NCBI RefSeq assembly: GCF_023914155.1
Contig: NZ_JAMWYS010000003.1
Coordinates: 124,001 to 188,000, forward strand
Direction of reading: 5' to 3'
From: Solitalea agri
Lineage (GTDB): Bacteria; Bacteroidota; Bacteroidia; Sphingobacteriales; Sphingobacteriaceae
Length of the DNA: 64,000 bases
Shown in pieces: positions 55,541-63,306 of this stretch. The translations under genes were made by a program, and so were the position numbers. Every line of letters begins with the position of its first letter. Position 1 is the first letter of the stretch. Below the pieces are notes generated by a model that was given only the letters and a program-made list of their open reading frames with translations, was not told where the DNA came from and did not search any database.

Positions 55541-56116
55541 ATGCTCGAACAATTAAATTCCATTGACCAAAAAGCATTCTTTTTTGTTAACAGCGATTTA
55601 TCAAACTCATTTTTTGACTGGCTAATGCCGTTAATGCGTTATCCTGCGTTTTGGGCTCCGCTCTATTTGTTTTTGATCATCTTTTTTATCAAAGAATACA
55701 AAATAAAAGGTTTATACCTGATTGCATTCTTATTAATCACCTTTGCCATAGCTGATTTTGTTAGTGCAAGTATTATTAAAGAATATTTTCGACGTTTACG
55801 TCCATGCAATGATCCGGCATTAATGGGCTTGGTTAAAGTAAGGCTTTCGCGTTGTTCAGGTGGGTTTAGTTTTATTTCTTCACATGCTTCGAATCATTTT
55901 GCCATAGCTACATTTTTAATTAGTACGTTTTACCAGCGTTGGAAATGGGTTTTACCTGTGGCTTTCTTTTGGGCAGCAATTATTTGTTTCGCGCAAGTTT
56001 ATGTGGGTGTTCATTATCCATTCGATGTATTCTGCGGAGGAATCTTTGGCATAGTAGTCGGATATTCTGTATCTAAACTTCGAAAATCTTTAGTACCTAT
56101 TGATGGAATTAATTAA
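55541..56116 (+). CDS. PAP2 family membrane phosphatase
   Basis: This 191-residue inner-membrane protein has about five hydrophobic segments and the three PAP2 motifs: KEYFRRLRP, SSHASNHF and VGVHYPFDVFCG. Such enzymes remove phosphate from undecaprenyl pyrophosphate or phosphatidic acid. The substrate here is unknown. It starts three bases after the methyltransferase stop and overlaps the ZIP gene by 14 bases. Confidence 0.92.
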   Translation: MLEQLNSIDQKAFFFVNSDLSNSFFDWLMPLMRYPAFWAPLYLFLIIFFIKEYKIKGLYLIAFLLITFAIADFVSASIIKEYFRRLRPCNDPALMGLVKVRLSRCSGGFSFISSHASNHFAIATFLISTFYQRWKWVLPVAFFWAAIICFAQVYVGVHYPFDVFCGGIFGIVVGYSVSKLRKSLVPIDGIN

Positions 56117-56843
56117 AAGCTTAATATTATTTTCAAGCGCCTTTTTAGGCGGATTAGCTGTTTTTTTTGTTCAAAAAGGCAGCAACAGAAAGCTTAAACT
56201 TATACTATCGTTCAGTGGCGCATATTTGTTCGCTATCTGTGCTCTGCATCTTATGCCCGAAGTTTATTCGTCGCACAACCCAATGGTAGGAGTGTTCGTA
56301 TTGCTTGGGTTTGCGTTTCAAATTATTTTGGAGCAATTTTCTGAAGGCGTTGAACACGGGCACATTCATGTTCACCAACATCATCATGGCCCGGCTTTCC
56401 CCTATGGATTGATGATCAGCTTATGCCTGCATGCCTTTTTAGAAGCATTACCACTAGCAAGTTCAGCCGCGCAGAATGAATTATTGTTTGGTATTGCAAT
56501 TCATCATATACCGGCCGCCTTTGCTTTAGGCAGCATTTTACTTCAAAGTCATATAAGCAAGCGAACTACTGTTATTATGTTGGTGTTGTTTGCCATTATG
56601 TCTCCGGTAGGCTTTATTTTAAGTCAAAACTTAGGCCCGGCTACATCAGGAGTTCTGTCACAGTATTTCGACTATATCATGGCTGTTGTGATCGGAATCT
56701 TCCTGCATATTTCAACCACCATTTTGTTTGAAGCAAGCGAGGACCATAAATTCAATTTCTATAAAACAATTGCTATATTTTTAGGGGCAGGAATTGCAAT
56801 CGCTTTGTTTTTCAGTCAGCAGTCGTATACACATACGCATTAA
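56103..56843 (+). CDS. ZIP family metal transporter
   Basis: The 246-residue protein has about eight membrane segments and the ZIP pattern. A histidine-rich loop (GHIHVHQHHHG) lies between helices 3 and 4. The metal-site helices are SLCLHAFLEALPLA and IAIHHIPAAFALGSILL. ZIP proteins usually bring zinc or iron into the cytoplasm. I start it at the ATG at 56103, which overlaps the PAP2 stop, implying coupled translation. Confidence 0.93.
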   Translation: MELIKSLILFSSAFLGGLAVFFVQKGSNRKLKLILSFSGAYLFAICALHLMPEVYSSHNPMVGVFVLLGFAFQIILEQFSEGVEHGHIHVHQHHHGPAFPYGLMISLCLHAFLEALPLASSAAQNELLFGIAIHHIPAAFALGSILLQSHISKRTTVIMLVLFAIMSPVGFILSQNLGPATSGVLSQYFDYIMAVVIGIFLHISTTILFEASEDHKFNFYKTIAIFLGAGIAIALFFSQQSYTHTH

Positions 56844-56856
56844 AAGTAATGGAGTC

Positions 56857-56876
56857 AGAGGCTGGTGCTAGCCTCT
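56857..56876. terminator. Hairpin between convergent ZIP and MarR genes
   Basis: AGAGGCT (56857-56863) and AGCCTCT (56870-56876) close a six-base loop and overlap the MarR stop codon. There is no T-run, so activity as a terminator is doubtful. Confidence 0.4.
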
Positions 56877-57314
56877 TAACTTATCGAGAAGATTATTCAA
56901 TGTTTCAAGTTCATCTTGTGTAAGATTCTCATGAATAAAATCCTGAATTTTTTCTGTACTAACAACACTAAGCAGCTCCAATCCTTTATCAGTAATTAAC
57001 AAGTCAACAGCTCGACGGTCGCTTTTACAGGTTTTTCGCTCAATAAGTTCTTTTTTTACCAAACGATCAACAATTCGTGATACGTCAGACATTTTATCAA
57101 TGATACGGTCTTTAACCAAATTAAGCGTTGCCGGTTTGGGAAACTGACCGCGTAAAATACGTAAGACGTTGTATTGTTGAGGAGTAATATCATAGGGTTC
57201 GAGGACTTGGCGCATGTTTGACATCAACCAACTTTGTGTAAAAACAATATTTATTATTGCTTTTTGATAATTGTTTTCAAACTTATCCTGAACTATTTCT
57301 TTTTCAATCTGCAT
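56868..57314 (-). CDS. MarR family transcriptional regulator
   Basis: The 148-residue protein has the MarR winged helix: a dimer helix at the start, DITPQQYNVLRILRGQFP, NLVKDRIIDKMSDVSRIVDRLVKK as recognition helices, and the wing RKTCKSDRRAVDLLITDKG. Its promoter is covered by a perfect palindrome at 57338-57382, so it probably represses itself. The effector and other targets are unknown. Confidence 0.93.
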   Translation of the reverse strand: MQIEKEIVQDKFENNYQKAIINIVFTQSWLMSNMRQVLEPYDITPQQYNVLRILRGQFPKPATLNLVKDRIIDKMSDVSRIVDRLVKKELIERKTCKSDRRAVDLLITDKGLELLSVVSTEKIQDFIHENLTQDELETLNNLLDKLRG

Positions 57315-57337
57315 AATCTTGTTAGATAGTTGTTCAC

Positions 57338-57382
57338 AAATATACAGAGCAATAACATTTAATGTTATTGCTCTGTATATTT
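57338..57382. promoter_or_regulatory. Perfect 22-base-arm palindrome over the MarR promoter
   Basis: Arms 57338-57359 and 57361-57382 are perfectly complementary around a single base, with AGAGCAATAACATT at the core. The outer end overlaps a TATATTTG -7 element (57337-57344, minus strand), 23 bases before the MarR start. The layout suggests an operator, but it also lies 14 bases after the DUF5522 stop and could end that transcript. Confidence 0.65.
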
Positions 57383-57396
57383 TTATTAAGAAATTG

Positions 57397-57573
57397 TTAT
57401 TTATTTTTTTTTGGATTTGCCTGTGAACTAATCTCTTTCACTTTTTTCGCAAAATCCCAAGGACAATTTAAGCACGAATTCATACAGCAATATCCTCGTT
57501 TTAAATGATACTCACGAGTTAAAACCATTAATCCGTTTTCATTGATAATATAATCTTCGCCGACTTTTAGCAT
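57397..57573 (-). CDS. DUF5522-type small cysteine-rich protein
   Basis: A 58-residue protein that begins MLKVGEDYIINENGLMVL and contains the family-like REYHLKRGYCCMNSCLNCPW, in which four cysteines could hold a metal or iron-sulfur cluster. A short lysine-rich end follows. Its ATG overlaps the stop of the upstream MBL gene (TAATG), so translation is coupled. The function is unknown. Confidence 0.8.
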   Translation of the reverse strand: MLKVGEDYIINENGLMVLTREYHLKRGYCCMNSCLNCPWDFAKKVKEISSQANPKKNK

Positions 57574-58511
57574 TATTCATTTAAAATTTTAACGGTGTGC
57601 GTATTGCTTAAGTGTTTCTTTAATTCATTCCCATCACCATGCAAAGTCCAGATCTCTTTAGCTTCTGATCGTTCAATAAGCCTCAGAATTTGATTCCAAT
57701 CCGCATGATCGCTTATAAACAGTTTTTCATCACAATACTCCTGCAAATTCCCCCAACCAGAGGCAAAAACCTTATAAACATCCCTGGAGTGTTTATAGCT
57801 AGAAAAAGTTAAAGGAGGAACGATATAAACGCTGTTTACAGAGTGTTTCATCGTTTTTCGATCATACATTTGCCACTTCCCTAAACTTACACCAAACTGT
57901 TCATAAATGCGGTGTATGGGCGCAATAGAATAATGGACCAATACATTTAAACCATCGCAATATTGGTTAATTAGCTGAGTTACCCTTTGAGCCTTACCTA
58001 ATGCATAGGCTCCAAAAATGATATTATTATTAAATCTGTTTAGCTTAATAATTTCGTCTTCGGCTTTAGGATGCTCTGTTTCAGAAGAGGCGAACGTTGT
58101 TTCAGTAATCAAAACATCCGCTTTAACAAACTCAAAAGGTTCATTGGTAGGGTCGTGCTCTAATTTAAAATCGCCGGTATAAAGTATTCTTTTTCCTTCT
58201 ATTTCAATTAATACTTGTGCAGAACCTAAAATATGCCCGGCACTATAAAAAGTAATATTAGCTTCGCCTATACTAAATGATTGACGATAAGGAACAATCT
58301 GAAAGTTTTTGCCTGCATTTTTTTTATACCGAAGGTCCATTACCGCTTTAGTAGCCTCGGTACAATAAATATTTTCAGAACCACCCACTGCATGGTCGCC
58401 ATGGGCATGTGATATTACCGCATTTTTAACAGGCTTTTGTGGATCGAGATAAAAATTATAAAGAGGGCAATACAACCCGATTTCTGTCAATTTAAAATAT
58501 TCTTCAATCAT
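57573..58511 (-). CDS. MBL-fold nuclease-like protein (DNA ligase-associated exonuclease type)
   Basis: The 312-residue protein is a metallo-beta-lactamase fold. HAHGDH at 35-40, the GHILGSAQ loop, ILYTGDFK and a late LFISDHADWN follow the pattern of beta-CASP or ligase-associated exonucleases acting on nucleic acid. No signal peptide is present. There is no LigD or Lhr helicase beside it, unlike the usual neighbourhood of the ligase-associated group, so the substrate is uncertain. It overlaps coaE by 8 bases at its start. Confidence 0.8.
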   Translation of the reverse strand: MIEEYFKLTEIGLYCPLYNFYLDPQKPVKNAVISHAHGDHAVGGSENIYCTEATKAVMDLRYKKNAGKNFQIVPYRQSFSIGEANITFYSAGHILGSAQVLIEIEGKRILYTGDFKLEHDPTNEPFEFVKADVLITETTFASSETEHPKAEDEIIKLNRFNNNIIFGAYALGKAQRVTQLINQYCDGLNVLVHYSIAPIHRIYEQFGVSLGKWQMYDRKTMKHSVNSVYIVPPLTFSSYKHSRDVYKVFASGWGNLQEYCDEKLFISDHADWNQILRLIERSEAKEIWTLHGDGNELKKHLSNTHTVKILNE

Positions 58512-59103
58512 CTGCTCTTTTCAAAAACTCACGATGCAATGTTAAAACCTGAGGAATCAAGGCTTTTTTTTCATCATTTAAAATTATATAATCAGCCAGT
58601 TTTAGCTTTTCCTCCTCCGAAAACTGGTTTTTAATACGGCTCTTCACCTCATCTTCTGAGCTTCCGTCGCGCTGCATTACCCTATTAATACGTAAGTCCT
58701 CGGGCGCTGTAACTAAAATATTGAAATCGTTCTGTTGGTAGCTTCCACTTTCAAACAATAATGCAGCTTCCTTCAATAGATAAGGCTTTTTGTGAAATGA
58801 AAGACTCCAGCGATCAAATGATCGGAAAACTGCTGGATGAACCAATGAGTTGAGTGTTGCTAATTTCTCCGGATTATTAAACACTATATCTGCTAATAAC
58901 TTACGGTTTAGTGTTCCATCGTCAAAATACACCTGGTCACCAAAATTTTGCTTGAGTCCGGTTATAAGCGTAGCGTCTTCAACCATTACTTTCTTTGCTT
59001 CGATATCGGCAATAAAAGCGGGGACACCCAATTGCTCAAAAATTTTAACAACAGTGCTTTTACCACTTCCTATTCCACCGGTTATCCCAATTTTCAGCAT
59101 CAT
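58504..59103 (-). CDS. coaE: Dephospho-CoA kinase
   Basis: CoaE adds the last phosphate in coenzyme A synthesis. The 199-residue protein has the P-loop GITGGIGSGKST near the start, the dephospho-CoA site VHPAVFRSF, and the lid region INRVMQRDGSSEDEVKSRI. The first two codons are both ATG (59103 and 59100), and the first overlaps the ybbR stop as ATGA. The downstream gene overlaps it by 8 bases. Confidence 0.95.
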   Translation of the reverse strand: MMLKIGITGGIGSGKSTVVKIFEQLGVPAFIADIEAKKVMVEDATLITGLKQNFGDQVYFDDGTLNRKLLADIVFNNPEKLATLNSLVHPAVFRSFDRWSLSFHKKPYLLKEAALLFESGSYQQNDFNILVTAPEDLRINRVMQRDGSSEDEVKSRIKNQFSEEEKLKLADYIILNDEKKALIPQVLTLHREFLKRADD

Positions 59104-60059
59104 TTGGCAACTAAGAAATCAACAACTAATGGACTTATATTGATTACACGAATAAAATCAGGTGACCTGAGCAATTTAACATCCAAGCGATTTTTACCCT
59201 GATTTTTCCATTGGTTTAAATCAACCTGCGCATAAAACATATCTTCATCAACTAAAGGATATTTATTTACCGGGCATAAATATTTAAGTTTTATTTTACC
59301 CGGCAGCAAATTTACATCATAATTGCGATCATTATTTGCCAGGTTAAGCTTTACTGTTATTAAGCCTTCTGTATATTTCTCGACTGGAATTCTTAATGAA
59401 ACTACATTTGGAGTAATTTTAATGTTATCAGTACTTCTTCCCGAAAGCTTGATCAACCTATAAACACTATCGGATAAATTATGCAGAACAATTTTGGGAG
59501 TTACCCAAGCTTCTATTTTTGCTACTTCATCTATAGGTCCACTTACGGTAACGCTATCTGGCTCTAAAACTAAATTCGATGAGTAAAAAAATTGCTTCTT
59601 AAACGTAATATCAGCAAACAGCTTCAATGGAATTTGCTTCACTATTCTGCTTGAAAAATCAAGATTGATAGACTCCGGCTTTATAAGCTTTATTCTCAAA
59701 CCATTATTCATTTGCTGATTCAAACCGTCGATATATTTAATTAATGAAATATGATTCCCTTTAATTTGAGATATATCAAGTTTTAATGGTTTATTCAATA
59801 GGTTAACTTTCGAAAAAATCAATTGCCAACCTGTTCCTTCCACTTTCAATGTAATATCTTCTACATTTTTTACACTTAAGGTCTTATCCGTAGGAATATT
59901 AGTTAGAATAAGGGATGTATTTACATCAAAAACATATTTATTGGAAAGAGAAGATATAAGCCAAAAAACGATAGCAAATAATAAGCAAACAAAGAATAAG
60001 CCTAGCTTATGCCGTTCCCTTCTGTTTAAGTCAAATATTGATCTTTCCTTGTCAGTCAT
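59100..60059 (-). CDS. YbbR-like domain protein (CdaR type)
   Basis: The 319-residue protein has a short cytoplasmic start, one membrane helix (LGLFFVCLLFAIVFWLISSL, about 19-38), and then periplasmic beta-rich YbbR-like repeats (VEDITLKVEGTGW, LEPDSVTVSGPIDEVAKIEAW). YbbR proteins in Firmicutes regulate cyclic-di-AMP synthesis, but the role in Bacteroidota is not known. It is the first gene of a four-gene overlapping run: ybbR, coaE, MBL protein, DUF5522. Confidence 0.88.
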   Translation of the reverse strand: MTDKERSIFDLNRRERHKLGLFFVCLLFAIVFWLISSLSNKYVFDVNTSLILTNIPTDKTLSVKNVEDITLKVEGTGWQLIFSKVNLLNKPLKLDISQIKGNHISLIKYIDGLNQQMNNGLRIKLIKPESINLDFSSRIVKQIPLKLFADITFKKQFFYSSNLVLEPDSVTVSGPIDEVAKIEAWVTPKIVLHNLSDSVYRLIKLSGRSTDNIKITPNVVSLRIPVEKYTEGLITVKLNLANNDRNYDVNLLPGKIKLKYLCPVNKYPLVDEDMFYAQVDLNQWKNQGKNRLDVKLLRSPDFIRVINISPLVVDFLVAK

Positions 60060-60084
60060 TTAACCGGTTTTACCTGCAATATAA

Positions 60085-60120
60085 TTGAAAAAGCCATCTC
60101 TTGTTATAAGAGATGGCTTA
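60085..60120 (-). terminator. Terminator after yajC
   Basis: AAGCCATCTCTT (60091-60102) pairs perfectly with AAGAGATGGCTT (60108-60119) around GTTAT. TTTTTC follows on the minus strand. Confidence 0.88.
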
Positions 60121-60140
60121 AAAAATACTATTATCAGCAA

Positions 60141-60461
60141 TTAAGCTTCTTTTTCAGGGATATTTAATGCTTTAGAATTGTCTAAAGAGATACCTGATTT
60201 CTGAATTTTGATACGTACGTTATGATCAATTTCTACCATAAAGAAATCAGCTCCTACCTCAGAAATTTTACCATGTACACCACCAATAGTCACTACTTTA
60301 TCGCCCTTTTTCAATTCTTCAATGAATTTTTTCTGATCCTTCATTTTTTTGGTTTGAGGACGGATCATGAAAAAGTAAAATACTACAGCAATTAACACCA
60401 TCATTAAAACTGATTGTGTCATATTGCCTCCTCCTGCTTGTAATAAAACGCTAGCTATCAT
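60141..60461 (-). CDS. yajC: Preprotein translocase subunit YajC
   Basis: YajC joins SecDF at the translocon. The 106-residue protein has an N-terminal membrane helix (SVLMMVLIAVVFYFFMIRPQ, with the conserved MIRPQ end). A cytoplasmic domain follows with KKGDKVVTIGGVHGKISEV. It lies 15 bases after the DUF1573 gene and probably shares the nusB transcript. Confidence 0.95.
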   Translation of the reverse strand: MIASVLLQAGGGNMTQSVLMMVLIAVVFYFFMIRPQTKKMKDQKKFIEELKKGDKVVTIGGVHGKISEVGADFFMVEIDHNVRIKIQKSGISLDNSKALNIPEKEA

Positions 60462-60476
60462 TTTAATTTATTGAGT

Positions 60477-60905
60477 TTAATTTTCCTGAACTTCACCTAC
60501 CAACTCCAAAGTGCTCACGGTTGGATTTGTATTTGCAAATATGGTTATATGTTTATCCTGCAAACCTTGCTTACCTTTACTATTGAATTTTACATCAATA
60601 ACACCAGTCGCTCCCGGAGCAATTGGCTCATCCGGTTTACTTGGAACTGTACATCCACAGCTTGCAATGGCACTTTTAATAATTAAAGGGAACTTACCTT
60701 TGTTTACGAATTTAAATGAATGCTCAACAACCTCGCCTTCGGTAATTTTTCCAAAATCAAACTTATCCTCATCAAATTTAATAACTGTTAATTGACTTGA
60801 ATCAATTTTAGCAAATAGATCAGATGAAGGCGCATGATTTTTGCTTCCTTTATTACAGGCCACCGCAAATGCTGCAACTACTAATATTAAAATTGTTTTT
60901 TTCAT
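60477..60905 (-). CDS. DUF1573 lipoprotein
   Basis: The 142-residue product has a lipobox (AAFAVAC at about 11-17) and an immunoglobulin-like DUF1573 domain: FDFGKITEGEVVEHSFKF, then IKSAIASCGCTVPSKPDEPIAP with the family's CGCT. It likely sits in the periplasm on a membrane. The function of this very common Bacteroidota family is unknown. It lies between nusB and yajC. Confidence 0.9.
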   Translation of the reverse strand: MKKTILILVVAAFAVACNKGSKNHAPSSDLFAKIDSSQLTVIKFDEDKFDFGKITEGEVVEHSFKFVNKGKFPLIIKSAIASCGCTVPSKPDEPIAPGATGVIDVKFNSKGKQGLQDKHITIFANTNPTVSTLELVGEVQEN

Positions 60906-60923
60906 ATAACGGATAAAAAGTAA

Positions 60924-61862
60924 TTATTCTACTAATCCTCTTCCCACTTTTCTCACCTTGTTTTCAGCCTTCAAATCTATTAGAATCTTATCAAGAATCC
61001 CATTAATAAATACTTTACTTTTTGGAGTACTGAATTCTTTTGAAAGGTCGATATACTCATTAATGGTAACTTTAACAGGAATTTCATTAAAGTTAATCAA
61101 TTCGCAGATTGCCATTTTCATCAAAATAGTATCCATGTACGCAATACGTTCTGGGTCCCAGTTTTGGGTTTTCGAAGAAATATAGTCCTGGTATTCGCCA
61201 TTGTTTCTGATCGTTAACTTAAACAGATCAATCATAAAATCTCTGTCATCCAACCAGTTGGCTGATATTGGAGCAAGCTTCTGCTTAGTTTCACCAAATT
61301 CTTTTAACGTTTTGATCATCATGCTGATCACAGAATCTTTATCAATCGGCCAGTTAATAAAGCGGTCTTCCATCATTTGTTCAAATAAAACAGATTGTGG
61401 CAAGACTTTTTTAACAAAGAAAATAAGGATTTCGCGTTCAATACTTAAGGTATGCTCTTCTTCTACACAGTAGGCACTGTATTCAGGTGTTGCACTAAAG
61501 TCTTTGAATAATGTTCTGACAACTTCCTGATCATTTGAAAAATCAATCTTCTGCTTTTTGATCTCATCGACAAAAGGTGGAAAGTTTTCAACTAATTTGA
61601 TAAGCTTATTTTCTGCAATGCGAGTACTTGCATTAAGGTCTTCTTCTGATGGAATGTATTTAGAGGCTCGTTCCTGAGCATCGGTTATTGAGTATTTGGC
61701 AACTTCAATAGTAAGATTTAAAACCGTTAGGTAGGCTTCATTTACTTTAGCTACACTTTGTAACAAACTCTTCTCGAAACCCTGAATATCTTTGGTTTCT
61801 GCCTGATAAAAAGCATACAATGTTTGTAATGCTTTAATGCGCAAGTGCCTTCTGTTTAGCAT
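60924..61862 (-). CDS. nusB: Transcription antitermination factor NusB (long form)
   Basis: NusB with NusE helps RNA polymerase through rRNA operons. The start MLNRRHLRIKALQTLYAFYQ and the C-terminal INEYIDLSKEFSTPKSKVFINGILD are diagnostic. With 312 residues it is about twice the E. coli length, with an inserted helical middle region, as is usual in Bacteroidota. A -7 element TACCTTTG is at 61890-61897 on the minus strand, without a matching -33 element. Confidence 0.93.
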   Translation of the reverse strand: MLNRRHLRIKALQTLYAFYQAETKDIQGFEKSLLQSVAKVNEAYLTVLNLTIEVAKYSITDAQERASKYIPSEEDLNASTRIAENKLIKLVENFPPFVDEIKKQKIDFSNDQEVVRTLFKDFSATPEYSAYCVEEEHTLSIEREILIFFVKKVLPQSVLFEQMMEDRFINWPIDKDSVISMMIKTLKEFGETKQKLAPISANWLDDRDFMIDLFKLTIRNNGEYQDYISSKTQNWDPERIAYMDTILMKMAICELINFNEIPVKVTINEYIDLSKEFSTPKSKVFINGILDKILIDLKAENKVRKVGRGLVE

Positions 61863-61980
61863 CTAAAAGAACAATTAAAAATAAGGCCGCAAAGGTACAA
61901 CTTAAAAGTTAGATTTTAGAAGTACGATTTTAAAATTTTAGTATCTGAGTCATCTTCTAAATTCTTACTTCTTAAATTAT

Positions 61981-63081
61981 TTAGCTATTTGCTTTTAACT
62001 GGCGAATATCTTGAATACGTTTTTCGGCAATTTTTAAGGCTGCAGTATAAGGAGTGATCTGATCTTTTTTCGACTTCCGGAAAATATCGAGCGTAACTTT
62101 GTAAATATTTTCAGCCAACTGCATAGCCCTTTTTTTTCCAACTCCTGAAATCTCCGAATTAACACTTATCAAACCTCCAGCATTTATTAAAAAATCAGGA
62201 GCATATAAAACGCCCATTTCCATTAACATTTGTCCATGCACTTCTTCATCTTCCAACTGATTGTTTGCTGAACCTGCAATTATTGAGCATTTCAATCTTT
62301 TTAAGGTTTCTGTATTTACAGTAGCTCCTAAGGCACAAGGAGCATAAATATCAACATCCAAATCATAAATCTGATGGTTTGGAACTATTATCGCATCGTG
62401 TTTGCGCGCTACATAGGTTAATCGCTCCTCATCAAGGTCACTAATATAAACACGCGCACCTTCATCACTTAAGTATTTAACCAGGTGTTCCCCAACATTA
62501 CCAATTCCCTGAACAGCTATTGATTTACCGGATAAACTATCATTACCCCATTGTTCTTTTGCACTTGCTTTCATCCCCATATAAACACCATAGGCCGAAA
62601 TCGGCCCTGTATGTCCACTTCCCCCAAGAGATTCAGCAATACCAGCCACATGAGGAGTTTCCATTCGGATGTATTCCATATCCCGAGTGTTGGTACCCAC
62701 ATCTTGCGAAGTAATAAACTCACCGTTTAAATTGTTGATAAACTTCCCAAAACGGCGCATCAAAGCTTCAGATTTGTCTTTATTTGAATCACCAATAATA
62801 ACGGCTTTCCCGCCACCAAGATTCAAACCCGTTATGGCAGCTTTAAAGGTCATCCCTCTTGATAATCGCAAAACATCATCTAAGGCATCTGCTTCACTTC
62901 TGTAATTCCACATTCTGGTTCCGCCAATTGCCGGACCTAAAGTTGTATCATGAATAGCTATTATTGCTTTTAAACCTGTGGATTTATCTGAACAAAAAAG
63001 AATGCTTTTATGTGATTGATCTGCCATTTTACCAAATACAGAATCCGTATTAACACCGTTAATTTCCTTGATTTCGAGCAT
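61981..63081 (-). CDS. Leucine dehydrogenase-type Glu/Leu/Phe/Val dehydrogenase
   Basis: This NAD-dependent enzyme removes the amino group from branched-chain amino acids. The 366 residues include GGTRMWNY, catalytic K80 and K92 in SRGMTFKAAITGLNLGGGKAV, and the Rossmann loop SIAVQGIGNVGEHLV around 184-198. APCALGATVN and NAGGLISVNSE follow. The length and motifs fit leucine rather than glutamate dehydrogenase. It could feed the leucine pathway that ends in the HMG-CoA lyase at 15.7 kb. Confidence 0.92.
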   Translation of the reverse strand: MLEIKEINGVNTDSVFGKMADQSHKSILFCSDKSTGLKAIIAIHDTTLGPAIGGTRMWNYRSEADALDDVLRLSRGMTFKAAITGLNLGGGKAVIIGDSNKDKSEALMRRFGKFINNLNGEFITSQDVGTNTRDMEYIRMETPHVAGIAESLGGSGHTGPISAYGVYMGMKASAKEQWGNDSLSGKSIAVQGIGNVGEHLVKYLSDEGARVYISDLDEERLTYVARKHDAIIVPNHQIYDLDVDIYAPCALGATVNTETLKRLKCSIIAGSANNQLEDEEVHGQMLMEMGVLYAPDFLINAGGLISVNSEISGVGKKRAMQLAENIYKVTLDIFRKSKKDQITPYTAALKIAEKRIQDIRQLKANS

Positions 63082-63122
63082 GAGGGGTGGTTTTTAGTTT
63101 ATTGGTTAGCAATGCCTTATAA

Positions 63123-63156
63123 CAAATCTATATAATTTTCAAGCAATTAAAACAAA
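63123..63156 (-). promoter_or_regulatory. Predicted promoter of the leucine dehydrogenase-like gene
   Basis: On the minus strand TTTG (plus 63153-63156), a 22-base spacer and TAGATTTG (63123-63130) resemble the phylum promoter, with a spacer one base too long. It lies 42 bases before the start codon. Confidence 0.5.
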
Positions 63157-63280
63157 ACCCGCACCAAAAGATTAATAATTTATAATGATTTTTCACTTTT
63201 AGTTATTTCCGTTAAAACCATTATGTGAACGAAAATCAGAGAACACTAAAATCGTTACGTCACTTGAATGAAGAAATTGA

Positions 63281-63288
63281 TACTTTTG
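63281..63288 (+). promoter_or_regulatory. Possible -7 element of the ABC transporter gene
   Basis: TACTTTTG fits the TAnnTTTG -7 consensus and ends 18 bases before the ATG. No TTTG sits at the right distance upstream, so this is weak. Confidence 0.35.
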
Positions 63289-63306
63289 TTAGGCAGAAAT
63301 TAAACA

